This document shows positions 19,009-27,792 of a stretch of DNA of 42,599 bases, in pieces. Source of the stretch: an uncultured Eubacteriales bacterium (GTDB lineage Bacteria; Bacillota; Clostridia; Christensenellales; UBA1242). How positions within the stretch are numbered: position 1 is the stretch's first letter; every line of letters begins with the position of its first letter. The stretch covers positions 1 through 42,599 of the forward strand of contig CATKYT010000008.1 in the NCBI GenBank assembly GCA_949841245.1, read 5' to 3'. The notes below the pieces were generated by a model. The model had not been told where the DNA came from. It saw nothing but the letters and a program-made list of their open reading frames with translations, and ran no database searches. The translations under genes and the position numbers were made by a program.

Positions 19009-19536
19009 ATGAAATATATTTTGTCATTTGTTGGTGTTGTCATTGTTGTGTGTGCTATTTGCTTTTGTGGTTTTAAAAAAGATGATGTAAATCAAGATTT
19101 TTTGCGAATTCACATTTCAGCAAATTCAAATTCTGTGCAAGACCAAAATGTTAAATATGTTGTCAAAGATGCGGTAGTGGATTTTTTAATTCCTTATCTT
19201 GCTGATGCAACAAATAAAGAAGAAGCAATGAAGATTGTGAAAGCAAACTTAAATAAAATTGAAGAAGTGGTTTCATGTGCTTTGAAAACAGAAGGTGTTT
19301 CCTATGATGCCAAGATTAAGTTGTCCCAAGAAGAAGTGCCAACTCGTGCTTATTCCAATCTTGTTTTGGAAAGCGGAATTTATGATTGCCTTGAAATTGA
19401 ACTTGGAAATGCACAAGGTGACAATTGGTGGTGCGTGGTTTTTCCTGCTGTGTGTTTTCTTTCTTCGGAAAATCTTGAAAACTGCGAATATATTTCAAAA
19501 ATTTGGGAGATTATAAATAGTGTAACAAATAAGTAA
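19009..19536 (+). CDS. spoIIR: Stage II sporulation protein R
   Basis: LRIHISANSNSVQDQNVKYVVKDAVVDFL; ...GDNWWCVVFPAVCFL. Confidence 0.92.
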   Translation: MKYILSFVGVVIVVCAICFCGFKKDDVNQDFLRIHISANSNSVQDQNVKYVVKDAVVDFLIPYLADATNKEEAMKIVKANLNKIEEVVSCALKTEGVSYDAKIKLSQEEVPTRAYSNLVLESGIYDCLEIELGNAQGDNWWCVVFPAVCFLSSENLENCEYISKIWEIINSVTNK

Positions 19537-19551
19537 AAAAAGGAGAAACTT

Positions 19552-20238
19552 ATGAAGAAAAAACTTATTGCACTTACCTTTGCGGTGGTCTTTGCAATTT
19601 TGGCGATGGGGTCTTATGTCATCGTTTCGTCAAATTACATAAATTCAAACATTGAAGTGGCAGAAGCATTAACCAACAGTCAAACTAAAACAGTGCAGAA
19701 CAAACTTAAAAGATGGGGCTATTACACAGGCTCTGTTGACGGAATTTTTGGAGCAAAAACAAAAGCGGCTGTAAAAAGTTTTCAAAGAAAAAATGGTCTT
19801 GTTGTGGACGGCATTGTTGGAAAGAAAACTGCTGCTGCAATGGGAATCACTTTGTCTGGAAGTGGAACAGATGACAGTTCAATTTCCAACAGTGATTTAA
19901 ACCTTCTTGCAAAATGTGTCTATGCAGAAGCAAGAGGAGAAAGTTATGAAGGACAAGTTGCGGTTGCTGCTGTCATTTTAAACAGAGTGAAAAGTGCCGA
20001 CTTTCCAAACACTATTGCTGGTGTAATCTATCAACCTTGGGCATTCACTGCTGTCAATGACGGACAAATTAACTTAACTCCAAACCAAACTGCTTTCAAC
20101 GCTGCTCGTGATGCAATGAATGGATGGGACCCAACTTACGGTTGTTTGTATTACTATAATGCTAAGACAGCAACAAGCAAATGGATTTACAACAAGAAGA
20201 CTGTTGTAACAATTGGAAACCATGTGTTTGCCATTTAA
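19552..20238 (+). CDS. sleB: Spore cortex-lytic enzyme SleB
   Basis: Peptidoglycan-binding domain (VQNKLKRWGYYTGSVDGIFGAKTKAAVKSFQ) plus Hydrolase_2 (LLAKCVYAEARGESYEGQVAVAAVILNRV); followed by ypeB. Confidence 0.93.
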   Translation: MKKKLIALTFAVVFAILAMGSYVIVSSNYINSNIEVAEALTNSQTKTVQNKLKRWGYYTGSVDGIFGAKTKAAVKSFQRKNGLVVDGIVGKKTAAAMGITLSGSGTDDSSISNSDLNLLAKCVYAEARGESYEGQVAVAAVILNRVKSADFPNTIAGVIYQPWAFTAVNDGQINLTPNQTAFNAARDAMNGWDPTYGCLYYYNAKTATSKWIYNKKTVVTIGNHVFAI

Positions 20239-20247
20239 AGGAGAGAA

Positions 20248-21678
20248 GTGATGAAAGAAAATAAAGAAACAAAAAACAAAAAAGATACAACATCGTCAAG
20301 CACTAAACAATCAAGCAAGACAAACACAAAAAACAAAAACAAAGGTTTAAAAGGTGCTGTGATTGGGCTGACTGTTGCCACCAGCATTTTGGGGGCAAGC
20401 ACACTTGGACTTGCCATCGGACTTGGCATTTCCATTGGCATGGAAAATGAATATGCTAATCATCTTGAAAATTTATATCAAAAGAATTATTATGAACTTG
20501 TTGATAATGTCAACAGTGCAGATACAGCTATGAGCAAACTTTTGGCTTCAAACAGTTCTTCATATCAAGCCAAAATGCTTACAGATGTGGCTCAAACTTC
20601 CAAAGAAATGCAAAACAATATTGCTTCATTGCCACTTACTGGCGATGATATTGTGGAATGTGTGAAGTTTATCAATCAAATGTCTGGTTATACACAGACT
20701 TTGGAAGAAAAACTGGTTCAAGGTGGAACTCTTACGGATGCCGACCTTGACACATTAAATCAAATGCATGACTCTTTGACTGAAATGAAAAAATATCTCA
20801 ACAATATGACTCAACAAATGGCGTATGGCTATAACATTTTGAAAGCAAGTGGTGACATTGTGGGGGATTTTGACAGATTTACTTTGGACTTTGCACAAAT
20901 AAAAGCGGATGGAGCAGATTATCCAACAATGATTTATGACGGACCTTTTGCTGATTCAGTTGTAAACCAACAAATTAAAGGTTTAACAGGTGATGAAGTG
21001 ACAAAAGAAGAATGTTATGCCATCATAGATAAAGTGTTTAAAAATATTTCCAGCCTTAAATATCAAGGTCAGTCTGACGGACGCTTTTCAACATTTAATT
21101 ACTTATTGACAAATGCTGATAATCAAAAACTTTATGTTCAGGCAACAAAAATTGGTGGACATATTTTGACTGTCAGTGGTGGAACAGTAAATCATTCTCA
21201 AACTTTAAGCAAAGAAGAAGCAGAAAAAGTTGCATTGGATTTTGTTAGAAACAATGGAATAAATGATGTTCAAGTTGTTTGGAGCGATGTGATTGGAAGT
21301 TCGGCTTTCTTTAATGTTGCACCTATGCAAAATGGTGTGGTGCTTTATCCTGACCTTGTGAAAGTTAAGGTTGACCTTGAAACAGGAACAATTATAGGAT
21401 ATGACGCCATGACTTATTATACAAATCATACTGACAGGGTTGTTCCAAAAGCAAGTATCACAACTGCAAATGCGGAAAAACTTGTTGATGACAGTTTTAT
21501 GATTGTGGGAAGCAGAGTTGTTCTTGCTCCACTTGAATATAACCGAGAAGTTTTGTGTCATGAATTTGAATGTGAAAGAAATGATGCAACTTATTACATT
21601 TACATTAATGCAGAAACAGGTGTTGAAGAAAACATCTTGAAAGTTGTTACAACCGATGATGGAAGCAAATTGATGTAA
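20248..21678 (+). CDS. ypeB: Germination protein YpeB
   Basis: Membrane anchor, YpeB-like body, C-terminal PepSY-like segments; directly downstream of sleB. Confidence 0.9.
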   Translation: MMKENKETKNKKDTTSSSTKQSSKTNTKNKNKGLKGAVIGLTVATSILGASTLGLAIGLGISIGMENEYANHLENLYQKNYYELVDNVNSADTAMSKLLASNSSSYQAKMLTDVAQTSKEMQNNIASLPLTGDDIVECVKFINQMSGYTQTLEEKLVQGGTLTDADLDTLNQMHDSLTEMKKYLNNMTQQMAYGYNILKASGDIVGDFDRFTLDFAQIKADGADYPTMIYDGPFADSVVNQQIKGLTGDEVTKEECYAIIDKVFKNISSLKYQGQSDGRFSTFNYLLTNADNQKLYVQATKIGGHILTVSGGTVNHSQTLSKEEAEKVALDFVRNNGINDVQVVWSDVIGSSAFFNVAPMQNGVVLYPDLVKVKVDLETGTIIGYDAMTYYTNHTDRVVPKASITTANAEKLVDDSFMIVGSRVVLAPLEYNREVLCHEFECERNDATYYIYINAETGVEENILKVVTTDDGSKLM

Positions 21679-21720
21679 CATCTGTCAATTATATTTTGGA
21701 AAAATTAAAATTTATATTTG

Positions 21721-21750
21721 AAAAAAAGTGAAGTAATCTTCACTTTTTTT
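21721..21750 (+). terminator. Rho-independent terminator
   Basis: AAAAAAAGTGAAG TAAT CTTCACTTTTTTT. Confidence 0.8.
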
Positions 21751-21819
21751 ATTTAAATTTACATGAAATTTTTTTAATGTTATAAAAATTATTTGATTTT
21801 TGAAATTTTATTTATTTTG

Positions 21820-21847
21820 TTGACAAATCCCCCCCCCGTGTTACAAT
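21820..21847 (+). promoter_or_regulatory. SigA-type promoter with C9 homopolymer in 16-nt spacer
   Basis: TTGACA (21820-21825) AATCCCCCCCCCGTGT TACAAT (21842-21847). Confidence 0.7.
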
Positions 21848-21866
21848 GTCTCAAATTGAGGTGATT

Positions 21867-22421
21867 ATGGAATACATTGACATTTTAAATGAAAATGGTG
21901 TTAAAACTGGGGAAATTCTTTCAAGAGATGAAGCTCACAGACGCGGGGAATGGCATCGTTCTGTAATTGCAGTCATAGTTGATGAAAACAACAAAGTTTT
22001 AATGCAACAACGCTCTGAGGTGAAACAAAAATTCCCAGGACTTTGGGATTTATCAATGGCAGGCCACATCAGAAGTGGAGAATATGCTTTGGAATCATTG
22101 AACAGAGAGTTGAATGAAGAAGTTGGCTATATGATGAGAAGAAATATGCAAATTCGAGAATGTCGTTTTATTTCTTCGTTTAAAAACATACACCGCTATA
22201 TTGAAAAAGATGGGACTTCAATTGATGAAAAAAGTTTTTATGAATTGTTTGTCATTTTCGTTGAAAGCAAAGATTTTAACATTATTTTTAATGACAAAGA
22301 AGTTCAAGATATAAAATGGATGTCTTACTTTGAAGTAAAAAAGTTACAGCAAGAAAACAAACTTCATCCACGAACTGAATGGATTGAAGAAGTGTTTGAA
22401 TATTTAAAAAATTTATATTAA
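21867..22421 (+). CDS. NUDIX hydrolase (IDI/YfcD-like)
   Basis: GHIRSGEYALESLNRELNEEVG Nudix box; RRGEWHRSVIAVIVD. Confidence 0.92.
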   Translation: MEYIDILNENGVKTGEILSRDEAHRRGEWHRSVIAVIVDENNKVLMQQRSEVKQKFPGLWDLSMAGHIRSGEYALESLNRELNEEVGYMMRRNMQIRECRFISSFKNIHRYIEKDGTSIDEKSFYELFVIFVESKDFNIIFNDKEVQDIKWMSYFEVKKLQQENKLHPRTEWIEEVFEYLKNLY

Positions 22422-22427
22422 TTAAAA

Positions 22428-22459
22428 TAAAAAAGACTGGTTAAATGACCAGTCTTTTT
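22428..22459. terminator. Bidirectional terminator
   Basis: AAAAAGACTGGTTAAATGACCAGTCTTTTT between convergent genes. Confidence 0.8.
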
Positions 22460-22467
22460 AAGGTTAA

Positions 22468-22737
22468 TTATTCGTTGTTTGCGAGTGCTTTTTCGTATTC
22501 AGCGATAATTCTTTCTTTCAACATTTCTCTAACTTCGGTTTTGATTGGATGAACGATGTCTTTGAATTCTCCTTCGTTAGTTTTTCTGCTTGGCATTGAA
22601 AGAAAATAACCGTCTCTGCCGTTGATGACTTTAATGTCGTGAACAACAATTTCATCATCAATTGTGATTGATGCAACTGCTTTAAGTTTGTCATTATTGT
22701 TGTTTACAAGTCTCACTCTAATGTCAGTAATAGTCAA
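22468..22737 (-). CDS. spoVG: SpoVG regulator
   Basis: MTITDIRVRLV...LKAVASITIDDEIVVHDIKVINGRDGYFLSMPSRK...DIVHPI. Confidence 0.96.
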   Translation of the reverse strand: MTITDIRVRLVNNNNDKLKAVASITIDDEIVVHDIKVINGRDGYFLSMPSRKTNEGEFKDIVHPIKTEVREMLKERIIAEYEKALANNE

Positions 22738-22862
22738 GTTCGTATACCTTCCTTTTTTTAAATTAACCTTTCACGGTCAAATATATTATAACACAATTAA
22801 ACGAATATGCAAAAGAATTTGCAAGATTGTCAAACATTTTTTATAAATCATATAACACAAAT

Positions 22863-24140
22863 ATGAAAAAAGCATATTTTTTAGGAATTGGCGGAGTTTC
22901 CATGTCCGTCTTAGCGATTATGTATAAAAACTTAGGTTGGGAAGTTGGTGGAAGTGATGAAGTTGAAAGTCGCGCAACTTTGCTTTTAAACCATCATGAA
23001 ATTGATGTTGACTTTGAAATAAACAAACAAAAAATGCTGGAAGCAGACGAAATTATTGTGTCATCTGCCATAAAAAGTGACAATCCACAATTTGTTTTCG
23101 CAAAAGAATTTGGCAAAAAACTTCTTACTCGCGGTCAGGCTCTTGGAAAGATAAGCGACTTTTACGACAAAGTTATTGCAGTTTCTGGTTCTCATGGAAA
23201 GACAACAACCACTGCAATGATTTATCAAATTTTGTTGTGTGCAGGGAAAAATCCAACCTTGCATTTAGGTGGTTTTCGAATTGAAGATGGCAACAATTTT
23301 GTTTTGGGTGACAACGAATATTTTGTAACTGAAGCATGTGAATATTGTGATAATTTTTTAAATTTAAAACCATATCTTTCTGTAATAACAAACATTGAAA
23401 AAGAACACATGGATTATTTTAAAACTTTTGAAAGACAACTAAGGTCTTTTGAAAAATTCAGAAGAAAATCAGCCATTGTTGTGGAAGATTGCAAAGGTTT
23501 CTTTGTAAGAAAATTGCGTCACGACACCGATGGAAGTTTAATGTTTGAACTTTATGAAGGCAAAGAAAAATTGTTTGATTTGCATTTAAAATTATGTGAA
23601 GAAATTAACACACAAAACTGCATTTTTGCTTTAAAAGCATGCAGACTTTTAAACATTCCTGACCATATTATTAAATTGGGTTTGGAAAGTTTTAAAGGTG
23701 TCGGCTCACGCTTTGAAAAAATGAGTTGTCCTTATTTTAAAAATGTCATCTGTGACTATGCACATCATCCTACTGAAATTTCCAAAGCATTGTGTTCGGC
23801 AAGAAACATCTATCGCCGACAAAAGTTGATTACAATTTTCCAACCACATACTTATTCTCGCACTAAAAACCTTTGTCATGAGTTTTTGGAAGTTTTCAGA
23901 TTTATTGAAATGCCACTTTTCTTCAAAACTTATTCGGCGCGTGAAAAGCCAAATGAAGGATTAAGTGCAAAAGAGTTTACAGAAATTTTGAAAAAAGAAA
24001 ATCCAAATGCCAAATATTTTGATGACTTTGAAAGTCTTTACAAGTTTTTGATGCAGTTTTCAAATGACGAAGTTGTTTTGCTTTTTGTGGGTGCAGGTGA
24101 CCTGCCAACCATTGCTCACAAAAATAATTTTCTGACATAG
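22863..24140 (+). CDS. murC: UDP-N-acetylmuramate--L-alanine ligase
   Basis: YFLGIGGVSMSVLA, VSGSHGKTTTTAMI, CDYAHHPTEI; start at ATG 22863. Confidence 0.93.
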   Translation: MKKAYFLGIGGVSMSVLAIMYKNLGWEVGGSDEVESRATLLLNHHEIDVDFEINKQKMLEADEIIVSSAIKSDNPQFVFAKEFGKKLLTRGQALGKISDFYDKVIAVSGSHGKTTTTAMIYQILLCAGKNPTLHLGGFRIEDGNNFVLGDNEYFVTEACEYCDNFLNLKPYLSVITNIEKEHMDYFKTFERQLRSFEKFRRKSAIVVEDCKGFFVRKLRHDTDGSLMFELYEGKEKLFDLHLKLCEEINTQNCIFALKACRLLNIPDHIIKLGLESFKGVGSRFEKMSCPYFKNVICDYAHHPTEISKALCSARNIYRRQKLITIFQPHTYSRTKNLCHEFLEVFRFIEMPLFFKTYSAREKPNEGLSAKEFTEILKKENPNAKYFDDFESLYKFLMQFSNDEVVLLFVGAGDLPTIAHKNNFLT

Positions 24141-24149
24141 AATGATTTT

Positions 24150-24869
24150 ATGATATACAACTTTCGAGAAAATCAAATTTTTTATAAGTTTACAGACAAA
24201 AGAAAAAATGTGACAAACATATATCTTCATGGTTGGGGATGTGACCACACTAGTTTGCTTTTTTGCCAAGATTACATAACAGAAGCAAACTCTTTGTTTG
24301 TGGACTTTCCACCATTTGGAAAAAGTGAAAAAAACATCAAAGATTTTTCTGTGTTTTCTTATGCAAACATGGTTATCTCTCTTTGCGAATTTTTAGGCAT
24401 TAAAAATTATAATATTATTGGTCATTCGTTTGGTGGTCGCATTGCAATTATAATGGCAGTTTTGACCAAAACCCAGACTCAAAAACTTGTGCTTGTGGAC
24501 AGTGCTGGATTAAAACCAAGACGCAGTTTGAAATATTATTTCAAAGTTTTTTCTTACAAATTCAAAAAACGATTTGGTTTGAAAATCAAGAATGCTGGAA
24601 GCAGTGACTATCAAAAGTTAAGCGCAGATATGAAACAAATTTTTGTCGGGATTGTAAACACTCATCTTGATGATTTTTTGCCGTTTATACATGCCAAGAC
24701 TTTGATTGTTTTTGGAAAGAATGACAAAGACACACCTGTTTACATGGCGAAGAAAATGCACAAAAAAATTAAAAATTCTTCGCTTATCATTTTGGAAAAC
24801 GCAGGGCATTTTTCGTTTGTGGACCAAAGGGTGAAATTCTTGACAGAGTTAAAAACATTTTTAAATTAA
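24150..24869 (+). CDS. Alpha/beta hydrolase
   Basis: YLHGWGCDHTS, IIGHSFGGRIAIIMA nucleophile elbow, LIVFGKNDKDTP, ENAGHFSFVDQ. Confidence 0.9.
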   Translation: MIYNFRENQIFYKFTDKRKNVTNIYLHGWGCDHTSLLFCQDYITEANSLFVDFPPFGKSEKNIKDFSVFSYANMVISLCEFLGIKNYNIIGHSFGGRIAIIMAVLTKTQTQKLVLVDSAGLKPRRSLKYYFKVFSYKFKKRFGLKIKNAGSSDYQKLSADMKQIFVGIVNTHLDDFLPFIHAKTLIVFGKNDKDTPVYMAKKMHKKIKNSSLIILENAGHFSFVDQRVKFLTELKTFLN

Positions 24870-24881
24870 GGAGGAAGGTTT

Positions 24882-26285
24882 ATGTTTGTTTTGTTTGCAA
24901 TCATCGTTTCAGTTTGCTTTGCATTCTTAGATTTAATTTACATTAAACTGTTTCAATTGGAAAACTATCGTGTTAAAAATTACATAAACAAAGTTTTAAG
25001 ATTTGATTTTGCCTTTGGCAAAAAAAATAAATTAAATTTCACAAAAAGGGTAAATCGTTTAATTTTTATTGATTTTTTAATTAAATTTGCCATATTTTTG
25101 TTGTTTTTTGGCGTTTTTCCTGTTTTTTGGAAAGGGCTTCTTGTGGTTGTTGCTTTTCTGGTTGTAAGCAGTGAATTGATGTGCGTGACATTTTTTGTTG
25201 CACATCCAATCGAGCAAATGATTAAGAATTTATATATCAAGAAGGCAAAAAACAAATTGAAAAAAATGAAATGTAAGAAGATTGCCATTACAGGCAGTTT
25301 TGGAAAAACATCCACAAAAAACATTTTACATCAAATTATGAAAGAAGAATTTGATGTATGTGTTTCTCCAAAAAGTTACAACACGCCTATGGGTGTTTGT
25401 CGAACTGTTTTGGAAAATTTGAAGGAAACTGATGATTTTTTAATTTTGGAATTTGGTGCAAGAAGAAAAGGTGACATAGAATTTTTGGCAGAATTTGTTG
25501 GTGTTGATTTTGGCGTAATAACTCCAATTGGAAATTGTCATTTGGAAACTTTTGGCAGTGTGGAAAACATTGAAAACACAAAATATGAACTATGTCAACA
25601 TACAGATTGTGTTGTCTTTAATGGCAAAAGTGCTTCAAGCAGAAAATTGTTTGAAAGATATCCAAAACGCAAATATTTGGTTTGTGTGGAAAACAGTTTC
25701 GCTTACGCCAGCGACATCTATGTTGGAAAAGATGGTTCACGCTTTGTAATGACATTAGATGACAAACAATTTTTCTGTAAGACAAAACTTCTTGGCAAAG
25801 CAAACATTGACAACATTGTTGTAGGTGCTGCTATGGCTTATTTGTTGGGCGAAAATTTGTTTAACATTCAAAAAGCAATTGAAAAGTTGGAACCTACTTC
25901 TCACCGATTGGAACTTATCAAAGGTGAAAAAAGTTATGTAATAGATGATTCTTATAACAGTAATTTTGATGGCTTTAAAGAAGCATTGGAAATTTTGAAT
26001 GAATTTGATGGAAAGAAAATTGTTGTTTCGCCAGGAATTGTCGAACTTGGTAAAGAACAGTTTAAAGTAAACATGCAAGCAGGTCAATTAGTTGGTCAGA
26101 CAGCAGATGTTTTTGTCATTATGAACAAAACTAATAAAGAAGCGTTATATCAAGGGGCAAAAGATGGTAAGGCCAAAATCTTCTTTGCTGACACAAGACA
26201 AGAGCAACTTGATGTTTTGAAAAAAGTTATAGAGCAGGGAGATGTTGTGCTTTTTGAAAATGATTTTCCAGACAATATAAAATAA
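24882..26285 (+). CDS. murF: Mur ligase, MurF-type, with N-terminal membrane segments
   Basis: N-terminal ~110 aa hydrophobic segments; KIAITGSFGKTSTKNILHQI, ILEFGARRKGDI, VIDDSYNSN. Confidence 0.85.
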   Translation: MFVLFAIIVSVCFAFLDLIYIKLFQLENYRVKNYINKVLRFDFAFGKKNKLNFTKRVNRLIFIDFLIKFAIFLLFFGVFPVFWKGLLVVVAFLVVSSELMCVTFFVAHPIEQMIKNLYIKKAKNKLKKMKCKKIAITGSFGKTSTKNILHQIMKEEFDVCVSPKSYNTPMGVCRTVLENLKETDDFLILEFGARRKGDIEFLAEFVGVDFGVITPIGNCHLETFGSVENIENTKYELCQHTDCVVFNGKSASSRKLFERYPKRKYLVCVENSFAYASDIYVGKDGSRFVMTLDDKQFFCKTKLLGKANIDNIVVGAAMAYLLGENLFNIQKAIEKLEPTSHRLELIKGEKSYVIDDSYNSNFDGFKEALEILNEFDGKKIVVSPGIVELGKEQFKVNMQAGQLVGQTADVFVIMNKTNKEALYQGAKDGKAKIFFADTRQEQLDVLKKVIEQGDVVLFENDFPDNIK

Positions 26286-26427
26286 ACGAAAAACTTCACT
26301 TTTGGCTTGTTTTCGTGCAAACACGAAAATCTACGCTTTCATGTTCGTTTTTCGCTTTCGCGACCAAACGAAATCGCACTTTGTCCGTCAAGAGAATAAA
26401 ATAGTCTGTTGGCGATTTGTCGCGACT
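26285..26427. repeat. Dispersed structured element, copy 2
   Basis: CGAAAAAC(26287-26294)/GTTTTTCG(26347-26354); TTTTCGTG(26310-26317)/CACGAAAA(26322-26329); TCGCGAC..AAATCGC(26358-26377)/GCGATTTGTCGCGA(26412-26425). Confidence 0.85.
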
Positions 26428-26555
26428 TCTAAGGGGTTGTGTTTTATATTAATTTGGCGGTGAAAGAATGATAACTAAATTTTTTGTTTGCAAAGCAAAA
26501 TATAAGGACAGTTTAAATTAATTTTTAAAAGTTTTAAATAAATTTAACCAACTTT

Positions 26556-26592
26556 AAAAAACCTTCATATCTATTAAGGGAAGGTTTTTTTT
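26556..26592 (+). promoter_or_regulatory. Terminator-like hairpin directly abutting ddl start (candidate attenuator/SD sequester)
   Basis: AAAAAACCTTC(26556-26566)/GAAGGTTTTTT(26580-26590), T8 tract immediately before ATG. Confidence 0.5.
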
Positions 26593-27702
26593 ATGAAAGA
26601 AAAAATTATGATTTTATTTGGTGGAAAAAGTGTTGAACATGACATTTCCATCATCACTGCTTTGCAAGTTTCTAAGTCTTTGCCAGAGCAATTTGATTAC
26701 TTGCCAATTTACATAGACAAAGAAGGAGTTTGGTGGAAAGCCGACAATTTGCTGGACATCAAAACTTACAAAAATTTTGACAGATACGCCAAAAACAAAA
26801 AGCAAGTCACCTTGGTTTTGGGGGACAATATTTTGTTGGAAAGAAAAAATTTCAAATTTGTTAAATGTGCCAAAATTGACACAGTTTTAAATTGTTGTCA
26901 TGGAAATGTCGGAGAAGATGGCAGCGTTCAAGGTATTTTTAAATCTTGTGAAATTCCACAGACATGTTCTTATTTAACATCGGCTTCTGTTTGTATGGAT
27001 AAGGCATTTATGAAAGATATTTTAAAAGCAAACAACATTAAATCACCAAATTATCTTTATGTGAAAAAATGTGAATATGACCAAAAGACCATTCAAGAGC
27101 AAATTGTCACTAAAATAGGGTTACCTGTCATTGTTAAACCTGCAAACCTTGGTTCAAGCATTGGAATTTCTGTTTGTCACAGTGAAACAGAAATTGCAGA
27201 AGCCATTGAACTTGCATTTGAATTTGATGAAAAAGTGCTTATTGAAAAATTGGTGGAAAATTTAAGCGAGTTTAATTGTGCTTGTTTTAAATATCGTGAT
27301 CAATTCTTCACATCTCAAGTTAATGTTGTGGAAGAAAAAGGTGAAATCTTTTCATTTGAAGACAAATATTTAAAAACAAATGCCAAGAACAAAGAAGCAA
27401 GTAAACGATTATCTGAGAAAATTCAAAGTTTTACCGAACAAGTTTTCAAGTTGTTTGATTGTCGCGGAGTTGTAAGAGTGGATTTTCTTTATGATGGCAA
27501 AACTTTGTTTGTAAATGAAATTAACTCTATACCTGGTTCTTTGGGACTTTATTTGTTTAAGAATGTTCCTGCTAAGGAACTTTTAAGATGCATAATTGAA
27601 GAAAGTAAAAATGACTTTGATAAGCAAATCAAACTTGTTAAATCTTTTGACAGCAAAGCACTTGAAATTTTTAATTCAGTGAATGTTACAGCCAAAAAAT
27701 AG
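26593..27702 (+). CDS. ddl: D-alanine--D-alanine ligase
   Basis: ILFGGKSVEHDISIITA, HGNVGEDGSVQG, LPVIVKPANLGSSIGIS, FVNEINSIPGS. Confidence 0.96.
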   Translation: MKEKIMILFGGKSVEHDISIITALQVSKSLPEQFDYLPIYIDKEGVWWKADNLLDIKTYKNFDRYAKNKKQVTLVLGDNILLERKNFKFVKCAKIDTVLNCCHGNVGEDGSVQGIFKSCEIPQTCSYLTSASVCMDKAFMKDILKANNIKSPNYLYVKKCEYDQKTIQEQIVTKIGLPVIVKPANLGSSIGISVCHSETEIAEAIELAFEFDEKVLIEKLVENLSEFNCACFKYRDQFFTSQVNVVEEKGEIFSFEDKYLKTNAKNKEASKRLSEKIQSFTEQVFKLFDCRGVVRVDFLYDGKTLFVNEINSIPGSLGLYLFKNVPAKELLRCIIEESKNDFDKQIKLVKSFDSKALEIFNSVNVTAKK

Positions 27703-27792
27703 TTGCAAATTTTGTCATATTTAAACTTTTTTTGACAGTGTAACACTATTGGCAGATTAATATATTAAAATATCGTAAGAAAGGAGAAATTT

